NCBI GenBank assembly: GCA_015039315.1
Contig: WIDE01000005.1
Location: forward strand, 276,833-340,832
Source of the DNA: Clavulina sp. PMI_390
Taxonomy: Eukaryota > Basidiomycota > Agaricomycetes > Cantharellales > Hydnaceae
Direction: 5' to 3'
DNA: 64,000 nt
Every line of letters starts with the position of its first letter. Position 1 is the stretch's first letter. Positions 25,222 through 36,527 of this stretch are shown piece by piece. The notes under the pieces are model-generated. The model had not been told where the DNA came from and searched no databases. It saw only the letters and a list, made by a program, of their open reading frames with translations. Both the position numbers and the translations under genes were made by a program.

Positions 25222-26186
25222 CTATCCCTGCGCCGCCGCCCTCTTGTGCGTTTCTGTAATGGCCCATTTCCTCCTCTCGCTGATTGTCTTCCTCTCCTCT
25301 TCGGATAGATTGATCCACACATGGGCAGGAACACCTTTCCGACCGCGCCGCAGGCTCGCGGGGGTTATTTCGCCGGCTGCTTCGCGTTGGCGTTCCCGCG
25401 TCTTGTTGAGGATCCTGTACGTCCTCGCCCGCTTAACGTGTGCTACCATTTGCGGAGAAAATTTGCTGTTAAAGCGAGCCTCGTCTGCCGCAAAGCTCTT
25501 GTCGATCTGAGAGAGTTGAGATTTGATGGGATCCACTGGATACACGCAAGCGAAAGTGGGAAGATTTCGTCACAGGTCGCGTGGAGGCGAAAAGGAATAT
25601 GAGTAAAGCGGTTAGCAAGGAGAGGCGCGGGACACTTACACCACTGGCCGAGCTTTTCATGGTACACCAGCTCTGGTATTTCCTTCTCCTTGCGATGGGC
25701 GCTCGAGCGCTGAGCCAAGCTTAGTGCGTTGCGTTCAAATTGTGCCTCCAGCTTCATGTCACTCTGGGCCTCTTTCCAATACGTTTGCTGTTCAATGCGT
25801 CGTGCACGTCCTTTTACCCTCTTGACGATCATTCCGCTTATTTCGGGTGGCTGGGGCTTCATTCGAGGGAGTGCACGATTGAACAATGAGGGTCGGACGA
25901 AGCCTCCAGTCAGGCGAGGCTGGCTGGGAGGACGAGGCCCACGCGGCGGATTGCTCAGAGGTGACTGAGAGTCTGGGTTATCTTGTAGCGAAGGTTCTGA
26001 GGTGTATGGTTGAGAGGGCGGAAGAGGGGACGAATTCGGCCCAGAGGTGGAGTCAGGTGTGGGAGTAGAGATAGTTTGGGAGATGGGTTCGGGAGTAGGA
26101 GGACTTTGATGAAGATCTTGGGCTGCAGCGCCTCTCATTATGGCCGGAGAAGGAGGCTTCGGAGCTCTTTTAATATCGTCTTGCAT
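25222..26186 (-). CDS. Basic protein of unknown function with Pro-rich N-terminus
   Basis: Not recognised. Two exons: the first runs from ATG 26186 to about 25637; the second resumes at about 25542 after an intron ending TATCCAG. Joining them gives HEKLGQWLDPIKSQL. Residues 1-100 are rich in Ser, Pro and Thr. Then comes a basic helical region (MIVKRVKGRARRIEQQTYW, FERNALSLAQRSSAHRKEKE) and a C-terminal part with RARTYRILNKTRERQREA and GRKGVPAHVWINLSEEERK, ending HKRAAAQG. It has no transmembrane segment, zinc motif or catalytic signature. The very basic helical C-terminal half could suit a nucleic-acid or ribosome-associated protein, but that is only a guess. It sits 60 bp from the LYR-motif gene on the same strand. 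Confidence 0.75.
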
Positions 26187-26246
26187 GGTTTTGTGTGGCT
26201 GCTATAGCATTGAAGTAGAATATAGAAAGAAATGCATCTAGCCTAG

Positions 26247-26844
26247 TTAGCCCAGTCCATGATACTGCGAAGAATTAATAATCCACAACGGGTCGGGTGG
26301 ATTGAAACTACTCAGAGAGTGAGATAGAGTCATAAAGGAGCTCACCTTCGATCTCACTCGCGGCAACTTCACCAGTCTCATGTCAAGCACAGGGGTTGAG
26401 CGCAGCGTATGGGCGACTCGAGGTCGGGGTGTATCGGAACGTTGGTTTCTTAGGAAGGCATCAAGTCTCTTAAGAGTCCATGAACACTGTAAGAGACTAT
26501 TGATTGACTAGAATAAGCTCGCATACCTCATGTCCACGCTTGAGATATGCAGTGGCAGTGGTAGGGCTCGTGATGTGTCTTTTCGCCCTGAACACCTGCC
26601 TAATAGAATGCCTAACCTATTTAAGCACCATTTCATCCCGCAGGTCAGCATTTTTGTTCTTGAGATGAAAAACTACTGCCAGCCACCGCTGGGAGCTGAC
26701 CTCGTCGGTAGGTGCATATCTCAGCAGGTTTCGATAGAGATTCCATCGCGTCGGAACGGTGTGAGGTTTGAATTTGAAGAAAGGAAGGTGGATCTTTGGA
26801 TTTCGCAAAGAAGAAACGATCTTTGCTAGTTCATTGCGGTTCAT
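26247..26844 (-). CDS. LYR-motif (Complex1_LYR) protein
   Basis: Small basic, probably mitochondrial protein. Seen: from ATG 26844 a basic N-terminus leads to the motif WNLYRNLLRYAPTDE. LYR proteins form a three-helix bundle that binds acyl-carrier protein and helps assemble respiratory complexes, Fe-S clusters or mitoribosomes. A 42-nt intron (GTCAGC...CTCAAG) brings in NKNADLRDEM. A further step joins to VFRAKRHITSPTTATAYLKRG, which fits the R-x-x-R-x-x-x-x-P spacing of the second LYR helix. Later exons give SWTLKRLDAFL and a basic tail ending RSKYHGLG with TAA at 26247-26249. The second intron would be only about 33 nt, so that junction is the least secure. The specific client complex cannot be told. 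Confidence 0.75.
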
Positions 26845-27141
26845 GGACGGGACGGGTTGGTTCGTGTGACTCGCCGCGACAGCTTGTCACAAACTTGATC
26901 CATGAAAAATAATTCCGCTGAACCAAAAGTTTGATTAATCGTGAGCTGATAGCGACCTCATTTAGGGGCGGTTCGGCTGCCGGGGCCGCTAAACGTCCGG
27001 AATATGTACTAAGACGGGCTATTATATTGCTCTGAATGCATGTCCTCAGGAAACACGAATGGATCTACTACGATATCTAGTCTATCATATGAAGAGTCTA
27101 AAGAGCAAGATGGATGATGTATCGGAAAGTCGCTGGATAGT

Positions 27142-29780
27142 CTAAGAACTGGGAGCTGACGCTCCTCCTCGCCCTCTTCCGCCACCGCCACCGCCACCGC
27201 CACCCCGGCGAGAGCGATTGCCACGGCCTCTTCGTGCAGGCCCACCTCCAGTGCTAGCAGAAGCGACTGGAGCACTAACACTAGGAGCACTCACACTGTC
27301 TTGAGCACTAGGTACAGGGTTAGATGCACCGCCCCGGCCTCCACCCCTGCTATTTGCATTCCCGCCTCCACCTCTACCTCCGCCGCCGCCACCCCGCCCA
27401 CCTCGTGGCTTCCCCTCCTCATCAGGCAGGAACTGGACGATATTGAGCATGTGCCTGTTTCCCCTATCGATGCCGATCTGGCCGGCGGTCTTGGCGAGCA
27501 TAGGAGGGGGTTTGCCAGCCAGGTCGCCCTCGCCTTCGTACCGCAGAAGTGTGAAGGCGTAATCATTCGCAGCTCTGAGGAGGTCGACTTGGGTCCACCG
27601 GAGCGTCTTGAGGAAGCCCTTGTTGTAACCGATCCATGCCTGGCGGAAAGTTGTCATAGTGGAAACCATGGGGGAATCAGATACAGAAATGTGGAAGATA
27701 CTCGAAAGAAATAGCTGCTTGCCTGATACGCTTGGCCCTTTGCCCTATTATCGACTGCGGGACTTCGCATCACCTCATCGACGAGAACCTTCCAGGGTGC
27801 AATGCGCTCGTTGTTGAGGACGTCCTGGGAAGCGGGGAGGATGGGAAGTTTCTTCATGTCTGGGGTGTTCATGTAGATTTGCTGATCCGACGAAAGTAAC
27901 AGGAAGGCGCGACCACCCTTGCCAGCACGAGCAGTCCGCCCAACACGATGCACATCTAGTTGATGAATAAGTGTTAGTAGCCGAAAGTGGGATCGGAATA
28001 GTCTAGACGCACACTGCTCTCCGTTGGCGGGCAGCCCGATTTGGAACACCGCCGATACATCTGGCACATCGATCCCTCGAGCTGTCACATCTGACGAAAA
28101 GAGAATGCTTCCTTCCGCAGTGCGGAATCCAGCCAATGCTTTTTCCCGTTGAGGCTGCGATTTCCTGCTGTGAATTTCGAAAGGGATGATATCCTGGCGA
28201 CCCACGCGTTGGAGTAATGCACAATACTAGCGAAGAGATTCGCGATCAGGCAAAGCTGGCTTCCAGTAAAATCAGGGGTAACGAGCTTACCATTTCGAAG
28301 AACAAGCCAACTTCTCGGGCAGTGGGGAAAAATGCAATGATTTTGGCCTTCGGGTTTTCCTTGAAAGCAGCATCGATCAATGTGACAGCCGCGCCATACA
28401 AGTCATTAGGTTCAACGAAGGCGACCTCTTGCGGAACATGCTCGTGTGTGCTGTCTTCATTTTCGGCAATAGTGGAGATGTTGACGTGCGTAGGGAGGAG
28501 GAAAGTCGCAGCCAACTGATAGGGGTGAGTACACGGAACTGAGGTGGAGCATCGCCTTTCTCACCTTTTGCACTTTGGGGGGCATGGTAGCGGAGAAGAA
28601 GAGAGTTTGTCTGGTACACAAATGATTAGAGTCACCTTGAACCAAGACAACTATGGAGTAGCCTACCTTGGAGTTGTCTGGCGGTTAGGAAGCATTTTCA
28701 GGATACGTTGAAGTTCAGGTTCGAACCCTTGGTCAAGGAGCCTGTCCGCCTCTAGAAACGCTATGTCAGAGGCACCCATGAAGATTTTCGCTGGTTCACT
28801 CACCATCGAGGACGAGACACTGGAGGGTCCTGAATCTCTCAGCCAGTCCATAGTTCTCGAGGTGGTCAATTAGCCGTCCTGGAGTCTAGATCCCCGTTTT
28901 ATTGGTTTAGTTAGGCATATGGATCGGGATATGTCTGAAGACTTTCTCAGGGTCATCAAGAATTGGCTTACCACAACCACGATGTCAACACGACTGCCTC
29001 GCAGTTTGGAAACCTCTGTCTTGATGTTATTGCCTCCAACAAGACAGTGCACGGAAAGTTTTCCACGACCCGTCGAGATTTTCTGGGCTTCGACGCCAAT
29101 TTGCTGGGCTAATTCTCGAGTAGGGGAGAGGACCAAGATAGGAACTTGGGTTGGTGACGACGCGTTGGCGCGAGTGATGTAACGTTCAACAGCAGGAAGG
29201 AGGAATGCAACTGTCTAGAAGAGTTGAGACATCAGTTCCATTATCCGACATCCGACATCTATCACAGGTCCATGAGTGGATCATTGACCTTTCCAGTTCC
29301 TGTTTTAGCTCGAGCGAGACTGATAGGAGATAACCTCAAATGAGTATAATTCGAATAATGTGGAGCAAGATCTCACATGTCAAGACCTTTTACACCTGGT
29401 TCTATCGTTTGTTCCTGGATTGGCGTCGATAACTCGTAAGGTAACGATGCTACAGTTTTTGCAGATAGCAGCCCTCGATCAGCAAACGACTTGAATGACG
29501 CTCCACTGAGGGATGGTGTGAGGGGCCGAGGAGCTTGTGATGTAGAGGCCATTGAAGTGCTTTGGCCGTAGAACAAGGAGGAGGTGGTGTTTGTGGCGGT
29601 CGAAGCTTCAGATGAATTGTTGTGAATTGGGCGAGCTTGAATTGGGGTCGAATATTGGGTCAGGTTTGCAAACCGGCTATAAAAACTTCGGTGGGACTGA
29701 GGAAGTCTTGGTGATGATCGGAAGCTGTTGTAGGCCTTGAATGCGACAAAAGAGTCGGTCAAAGCTGGTCGTTGCCACAT
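27142..29780 (-). CDS. MSS116: Mss116-like mitochondrial DEAD-box RNA helicase
   Basis: ATP-dependent RNA chaperone; Mss116 and CYT-19 help group I/II intron splicing and mitochondrial RNA folding. Seen: the N-terminus (MWQRPALTDSFVAFKAYNSF...) lacks acidic residues and is rich in Arg, Ser and aromatics, as in a mitochondrial targeting peptide. A Q-motif-like ELSTPIQEQTI follows, then an A-K-T-G-T-G-K-T type Walker A split by introns near 29290. The core continues with LSPTRELAQQIG, VVTPGRLIDHLENYG, VLDEADRLLDQGFEPEL, FSATMPPKVQK, IIAFFPTAREVGLFF, SSDVTARGIDVPDVS and HRVGRTARAGKGG. The C-terminal extension has YNKGFLKTLRW and ends in an Arg/Gly-Gly tail with many RGG repeats (27150-27420), a basic RNA-binding tail as in Mss116. 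About ten short introns. The symbol is by family similarity; a nuclear/nucleolar relative (Dbp8/Has1) is less likely. Confidence 0.88.
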
Positions 29781-30251
29781 TAAAGTTCAGCGCTTAACCA
29801 ATCTTCACTTTCCAAATGGGGAAATTTTTTCCGGGCGCTAAGGAGGGGCTATGGTGACGCGCCTCCTGTGCTTAGTGCTAATGCATGATTTTCTTTTTAA
29901 GATATATTTCCAGAAGTCCGACGACACAGCCCGCGAATCTCCGGATAGGTTTGGTCTTGATATCAAGAAGATTTGTGACTTCTTCATGATTACAACATGC
30001 GAGTGAAGTGAATCAGGGAGTGAAAAATGCTGAAAATAGGTCATTCATATATTAATAAAAGTCTCCCAGGGCTTCCGAAGCTATGATATGATGCCCAGAG
30101 GTCCATAGGCTGAGGGGCCTCTGTATATATGTGTTTATGTCTTGCCCGGTCAATTCAGTTACTGAATAGCTGCTTCGCGCTATAAGACTGGGAGGGCTTC
30201 GAGTAAGACTCTTTCCCCCTCAGCTCCCCCCACCATATTACTGCCACAACC
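29781..30251. other. Divergent promoter region between MSS116-like gene and 30252 gene
   Basis: 471 bp without a supported gene. A/T-rich with TATA-like ATATATTAATAAAAG near 30046 and TATATATGTG near 30123; the latter is about 130 bp upstream of the + strand start. Confidence 0.45.
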
Positions 30252-30927
30252 ATGACCCCCTTCGCTGTTACTCCTGCGCCCATCCTCCGCAAGCGCAAGT
30301 CACTCGATGAGGACCCCGAAACTGAGTATATGCCCACATTCCAGAGAGTCATAAAGGTGTGTGTCCAAGCTGGCGGCGGCGTCTCCAACACCGCCCATGT
30401 CGTGCAGGCGCTGACCGACCCCTTCGCTTTCTCTAGCATCCCCGACGTCTCGAACGCTTCCAGATGGACGAGGACCACTCCATGTCCCTCCCATCCTTTG
30501 AGAGCGCACCCCAAGCACCAAGCATGTCTGCTTCCCCTGCTTCATCCCCCGAATCCTCCCCCACATCCGAATACCCCATCTTCCAACTCTACCCCGAACT
30601 CCCCGACCCCAATGCTATGGATCTCGACCACTCATCCCCTGCCGACAGCCCTCGCCAAGATGTCGTTGGTCTACTCGGCCTCGAAGTCCTCGGTGACAAA
30701 CACGCCAGGTTAGTGACAGACCCGATGTCCCTCAATCGCGAGATCGTGGAATGCCTCTCTCCTCTGTGCTCTCAGTGCTTGGGACAGCGCTGACAACTCC
30801 TTCATACTCTAGCTGTACTCAGACACCCCGCCTCCAAATCGCCAACTACCCTGGCCTCGAAGGACGACGTGCGATGTATACTCAGTGCATGCAATGCGGC
30901 GGTATCTCGCAAGTCAACACCCTCTAA
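30252..30927 (+). CDS. Small protein with Cys-containing C-terminus, function unknown
   Basis: Not recognised. Exons 30252-30356, 30464-30708 and 30813-30927 join in frame to 154 aa. The first exon has a basic patch (LRKRKSLDEDPETEYMPTF). The second is rich in Ser, Pro and Asp (SPASSPESSPTSEYP, PNAMDLDHSSP). The third carries CTQTPRLQIANYPGLEGRR then YTQCMQCGGISQV; CMQCGG has a C-x-x-C pair that could bind metal with the earlier Cys. Clean splice sites, a frame-consistent three-exon structure and the compositionally distinct last exon support a real gene. The acidic Ser/Pro middle looks disordered. A role in transcription or cell-cycle control is possible but unsupported. Confidence 0.7.
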
Positions 30928-32718
30928 CCAACACAACAGCTCCCGACTTTCGTTCCACATCGCTCCGCCCTTCCCGCCACTTCGACTTCACCAACGCTTT
31001 GTCTCTGTTTCATTCCGATTGCGGCACCTCAACCGACTGTATTACGACTACTACTACACCAGCATCACTCTTATCGACGCTCCTGCCAACTTCAGTACTG
31101 TTATGGCCGACAGCCTCGGCATCTAATATTTCGACATCCACCCGACTATCTCACCTCCCCTCCCAACGATTCTGATCCTCAAAATATCAGCCCCTCTCCT
31201 TTTTACAGCTTCGACCCGCCATCGTAGTCTAGAGCGCCAAACGCCCCAAATTACGAGACAAAAGGATAGATGAGACTGATAACTCCTCGCTCGCTTCCAG
31301 TCACTGTTCTCCGCACATACACGGGTGTGGATAGACGGAGATGTCACTGTAATTGTACCGTTTCTTGTGTGCGGTATTGCCGCACAGCTTCTTGTTGTCA
31401 ATCGAAATCCACACCTTCTGTTGCTTTACTTGTTCGATTTGCGAGAACTGCCCGGTCCGGATCCTGATCAGAACTGGCTGCATCAGGCCATCAACTACCA
31501 GATCGCTGACGTCGAACGATCTAGAAGACCGTTGTCTTCTCGACCAATGTTCCCCCCTGAGTTATCTCACTCCAACTAATCGACTTCCGCACTTCCATAT
31601 GTGCTGGCAACACTAATATAGTATCATGTGTTCAAATATTGTGTGGGAAGATCCACTTGCGAGAAATCAGGGCGAATCCGAAAGTGTGGTCCGTGTGCGA
31701 ATCACGATATATCATATCAGCTCCCTAGCGGTCATCCATGCGAGCTGGGGGATCTCAATGGTGACCGCGGAGACGGGAATCGATCCACTTCCTCCGTACG
31801 GGTGAGTTTCTATCTTGCGAGAGACAACGGTGGGGAATTTTAGTTTTCCTGGCGGCCTTCATCTTGGTGATAGGCCTTTTACTCCCTATTACGTGCAACT
31901 GCCAGCTCAGCGTCAATTTTTTTTAGTCGCCCATCAAACAACTTGCAGGTGCGAATGGTCAGCAACGGGATCGGTGCTACGGAAGTGCAATGCATTATAT
32001 GTCTTCGGCTCCCTCCCCTTCTCCCCTGCCACGCACCGGCGGCCTCTTCTTGAGTCATCATGCGCGCGGAGGACCTTTAGCCAATATGTCTGCCCGGGAG
32101 TCCACGACACGGCAGTGCTGCTTCCGCGAGAAAGCAATATGGACCCTAGAAATGGCGCCAATCGATGGGAACCCGCCATGCACAGTGAGATGATTGCAAA
32201 ACGTGCACATGTCTCAAGAGGCGCAAATGCCTTGTGTGAGGCCTCTGAGAGTGTACGGCGTCTTACTTACTTGGATCTACCGAATACACCAGCTTGGTAT
32301 ACGAGTCGCAAAACGAGATCGTGATGACACCTTACGTCATCGAGTCTCTTGACCGGTCCTAGCCAGGCGCTTGTGAAGATCCGTCACATCAAATTTCTGT
32401 CGCGAAGTACCGCCCTTCCCAGTGCAGAGCGGAGGGATACCCATCACAGCTAAGCCACGGTCAGTTAGAACTGTGCGAGTATATGAGCCTCCAGTTCGTC
32501 GTGGCGGGATCCGATGTCAGTGAGGAGCTTCAAGTGGCTTGGTTCAGTAATTGCGATTGATAGAGTTGCACGCTGCAGAAAACTGTATTGTACAGGGATA
32601 TTTGATGCGGCTGGGTTCATCAAGAAATTGTGAGGTATTATGAGAGGTAGTCCCTCATTGAGTGCAAGATATCGAAGCGAAGAAGAGGCGTGATGAATCG
32701 CGATAGAGAATGGGTCTT
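30928..32718. other. 1.8-kb stretch without a supported gene
   Basis: It lies between two convergent genes. Several open frames exist (for example 31815-32324 on +), but none has family motifs, plausible splice context or protein-like composition. No terminal repeats, target duplications or transposase-like motifs were seen. It may hold 3' untranslated regions, a non-coding RNA or old decayed sequence. Confidence 0.5.
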
Positions 32719-34630
32719 TCAATGTTTCTTGTGCGATCGACAGTAAGTTTTGTGTTTCGGCCAGTCTCTGGTGAATTTTGCACGTGAGATGACCGCGACA
32801 TGACTTATGGGACAGCTCGCTCAAATCAATATGCTTACTTTCCTTGGCATTCGGCAGAGCAGTAAGGAGTGTCACACCGGCCACACATCAACTTGGGCTT
32901 GCCTTCAATTTCGCAAAGAGGCCCTCGACAAGTAGCATCATTCGAAGCCAAAGCCGGTGTGATTTTGACCTGAGACGCGTCCCATACTTCCTTGATGGCT
33001 GGAGGCGAATATGACATCTTGGAGCGATTGAGTACGGTGATGAGCTGGGCCATGATATCTTTCCACTGCACACTGGTTCCCACTTTAGATGTAAGGCGAA
33101 GCAGAACTTTGACAAACACTGAGACCTCCTCTTCTACTAGAGAGATGAGAGAGATATAGAACACCGAAAGGAGAACCACATACTTATAGCAGCTACACGG
33201 TCCTCAAAATCAGAGTGACCGTTCCCCTCATCAAGTCCAGGCACAGGTACCAGTGAGGTACGCCATTCGAGTAAAAAGATGGCCCTGGTATGTAGCACCT
33301 CCTGCAGCAGCTCGCGGAGCCCGAACCGGAAAGCCACTTCGGCTACCTGTCGCCAGATCTCAATAATACTGTGAGACCACAACCAGAAGTCCGCCGCGGG
33401 ATCCTTGGCGAATATATCATTCTTATCTGCATCAGTTAAAGGTAGAGGTTCCTCTCGCCAGCGGCGAAAGAAGCTAGTAGACTTGGTGACAAGCTCGGAC
33501 GAAGCCAGCATCGTGCCGAGGTCGTGATCATCGTTTTTCTCCTGTGGGATCGCCAGGAGGGTGGAAATGAGTATGTACTCTCGGGCTTCTTCGAGAGGCG
33601 TATAGGATGCAAGGCGAAGTCGTTCGATAGCATCCGACAGGATGGATCTCGCAGAGAGCTCGGTCGATGCGGATGAGCCAGTGGCCATGAAAGAGCCAAG
33701 ATGAGAGACCCCAGGTCGGTTTAGGATTCTATTCAGCACATCCGCACATCTGCACATTAGCGAGGCTACACGTTCGTTCCAATATCGCGTAGATTCACAT
33801 ATGCATGTGGAGCGAAGGCGGGCCATCAATATAAGCACCTCGTGAATGACAGAACGAGCATCCTTGTTAGAGAGTCGGGGGAAAGTCATCTTGTACGTGC
33901 CGCTAGGTCCTGAGTGGAATCTTTTTTGTGTGACATAATTCAGAGAAGACCGGGGCGAGAATATCAGATATATATTGAGACTTACCGTTCGGCTTCTTTT
34001 TGCTGAGCAGGCTTGAGAATATCCAGAGCCAAAGATTCAAGGATGTCTAAAATATTTCGACGATCCGTGGCTAGTTGTTCCAGGTCAGCTCCCTCATCCG
34101 CTAGCTCCAGTAGCTGAGAAGCAGAAAGGGTCTTTAGCAACTCAAGCTCCTTCCCGTCCCAGATCAAAGGCATGGCAGCGTAAAACTCGGAGGTCCGCGG
34201 TCGTTTGGAAGCGCTGGCCGCGAGTTTGGTAAAGAGAGCTAGCGCTTGAAGCGTTCGAGTCCATGTAGACGACTAATTAAGGGATGTCCACGCAACCATA
34301 AGATTTAGTCGCCGCAAGGCAAAATAGTGGTAGTACCATGACTGCAGAGTTATTGGGTGTATGCTTTGAAGGACAAAATTTGGTCAAGATGTTCGTCAAA
34401 TTCCCCGCAGTTCTCCCGAGGTTGGTGTTGTTATACAAATTGCAGCATTTCTCATCGTCATGACCAATACCAATCACAAGCGCAACTTCTAGCAGTGACA
34501 CCAAGTGGCTCGGATCTTCGGGGGGTGAAGGCACTGGCAGTTTCAGACTATCCAAGAGTGGCTGAATTTGGGAGTTCACATATTGCATCACCTCGCGCTC
34601 TTCTTTCATGGAGATGGACTCGTCCATCAT
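32719..34630 (-). CDS. Helical protein with C-terminal MYND zinc finger
   Basis: Unknown role; MYND fingers usually mediate protein-protein contacts. Seen: the start is ATG 34630 (MMDESISMKEEREVMQYV). An intron follows just after SAVM and leads to SSTWTRTLQALALF. The long helical body has no catalytic motif. The last exons give CRGPLCEIEGKPKLM, CGRCDTPYCSAECQGK, then across an intron DWPKHKTYCRSHKKH and a TGA at 32719-32721. This completes a full MYND set (C-x4-C, C-x2-C, C-x3-C, H-x3-C) right at the C-terminus. Splicing here is preferred over reading through to 32465 because it restores the canonical W-x-x-H-x-x-x-C end. Such large MYND proteins are expanded in agaricomycetes. An earlier Met at 34771 would overlap OGG1 and is rejected. 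Confidence 0.85.
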
Positions 34631-34717
34631 GCAAACGTTCGATTTTGTAGCTGGCGATGTCTCAAACCTGAACGAGGGCAATGTTTGGTTATGTTTGTTA
34701 ATACACTTCGGCACGCC

Positions 34718-36323
34718 ATGGCCACAGCAACTGCAGACGCTTTCCAATCCTTCCCGCTCCCCATCTCTCACTTGAGCCTCCCAGTGGTGTTAAAATGTGG
34801 GCAGTCGTTCCGATGGTCGAAAGTCGAACACCCTAGCAGCTCCGCATCTGAACCAGAATGGCGGTTGACACTGCAGGACCGCGTCGTATGCCTTCGCCAG
34901 ACACCCACTACACTCCTCTATCGTGCCATTTATCCTTCCTCGGAATTTGAGACCGAAGGAGAGTCTCGGCTGTCAACCCTGCATTGGTTAAAGGATTATT
35001 TTCAGCTTGAGGTGGATCTCATCAAGCTATTTTCTGAAGTGAAGGATCCTGTCTTTCAAAACGCAGTCAAGAAGTTCGAGGGGGGGATTAGAATCCTGAG
35101 GCAAGATCCATGGGAGAACCTTCTCTCGTGAGTATAGCACCATTTCTGTGTCAAACCTTCCAGCTTCTTACAGAGTGGTTCAACCTACAGTTTTATATGC
35201 TCACAGAATAACCACATTTCTCGAATCACCGGCATGGTCCAAAACCTCTGCACCCACTTCTCGGACTCTCTCCTCGTCGATACACCCCCCGACTCCCTCC
35301 CCATTCCATACTACCCCTTCCCTTCACCTCAACTGTTGTCCGATCCCTCAGTTGATGCTTCCTTACGTGGCTTAGGCTTTGGCTATCGCGCCAAATACAT
35401 CCAAAAGACTGCTGCCATGTTGTGCGAAGAGCACGATAATCCTCAGGAGTGGCTTCTGAGCTTGCGCGACGTGCCTACAGCACAGGCCCGCGAGGAACTA
35501 CTTCGGCTGCCTGGAGTTGGACCGAAGGTGGCAGATTGCATCCTGCTCATGTCTCTCGATAAGGTACGTCCCCCATACTGTGATCTTCACCAGAAGCCCT
35601 CTGACGTGTGCCTAATAGCATGAAGTGGTCCCCATCGACACACACATGCTTCAGATTGCCATGAAACACTACAACTTCCGTGTCCCTGGCCATTCTGGCA
35701 AAGGCGGGGGTGTTCCACCTATGACACCTAAGCTTCATATCGAGGTTTCTGCAAAATTGCAAAAGATATGGGGCCCATACGCCGGATGGGCACAAGGTGT
35801 TCTGTTCACCTCCGACTTGAAAGCGTTCTCCAACCCCTCTACATCAAGTGAAGAGAAGTCTTTGCCTAGCGTTGTTGTTGATGGTGGTTCTCCCGATCCC
35901 AGAATAACCCAAGATTCGCTGGCGGTCGATCAGGGGATATCGAATTGGCCGAAGCGAAAAGAGCGGCAGCCCAAGCGTAAGGCTGACGATGCGAACGCTT
36001 CGACAGCAACAAGCATCACCGCTCAATCTACCGCCACCACCATGTTATCCACTCGTCGAACCTCCAAACGTCAACGTTCCGGTAGTATTCCCAAAGCAGA
36101 TAAGAGAAGTTTGCACAAGATCGCTGCTGGTGGCGTTGAGGACGAAGATACCACCTCTACCTATGCCTCCAGCGAGGTCTCATTCTCAGTGACGACCACT
36201 GCCGTTTCGACACCGTCCGAGGTGGATCCCGGATCAATCCTATTCTCTGAGGCGTCCACTCTCGTAGAACGTATCAAGTTGCGATCACGGAGATCTTCAT
36301 CCAGAGCTTCGCTTCCTTCTTGA
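34718..36323 (+). CDS. OGG1: 8-oxoguanine DNA glycosylase/AP lyase
   Basis: Removes 8-oxoguanine opposite C and can nick the abasic site in base-excision repair. Exons 34718-35127, 35191-35563 and 35619-36323 give 495 aa. Seen: LKCGQSFRW in the N-terminal domain, SFICSQNNHISRI (conserved S-x-N-N-x-x-R-I substrate-site helix) and the helix-hairpin-helix LLRLPGVGPKVADC, where the Lys is the expected Schiff-base nucleophile. The catalytic Asp is in VVPIDTHMLQIA; WGPYAGWAQGVLF ends the fold. After about residue 330 there is a basic, Ser/Thr-rich, disordered tail of about 165 residues with KRKERQPKRK and RRTSKRQRSGS, possible nuclear localisation signals. The start is the first ATG that leaves room for the divergent MYND gene, 87 bp away. 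Confidence 0.96.
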
Positions 36324-36527
36324 TCACACCGGATTCCGTGGTTGTATTTAGCCTATTTACCCCATCTTCACCTGACCATTACTCTTATACCCAGTTATTT
36401 GTTGATCATATACCAGCATCCATGCACAATAAATACCAGAGGCGATGCTCTATTTCATCGTGATGACAGCCAACAGATGAAATTTCAGGCTGAACAATTG
36501 TAGCACAGCGCTTGTATGGATGAGAAA

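Noticed and set aside
27180..27420. GCC-ACC triplet runs resembling a short CRISPR-like or satellite array
   Set aside because: They encode the RGG tail of the DEAD-box helicase; no spacer-repeat structure.
28718..28728. GGTTCGAACCC, resembling a tRNA T-arm/B-box
   Set aside because: It lies within a helicase exon, with no matching A-box or acceptor stem around it.
31815..32324. Long open frame (169 codons) on + in the gene-free region
   Set aside because: Composition is irregular, no motif or splice context, and a frame of this length is expected by chance among six frames of 64 kb.
32465..32718. Continuation of the MYND gene frame past the second-last exon
   Set aside because: Using the intron instead completes the canonical MYND end DWPKHKTYC and stops at 32719; reading through loses the zinc ligands.
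30928..32718. Possible transposon remnant
   Set aside because: No terminal repeats, target duplication or transposase/reverse transcriptase motifs could be seen.
34631..34771. Upstream Met for the MYND gene at 34771
   Set aside because: It would make the coding sequence overlap the OGG1 start; the added residues are Cys-rich and unlike the rest.
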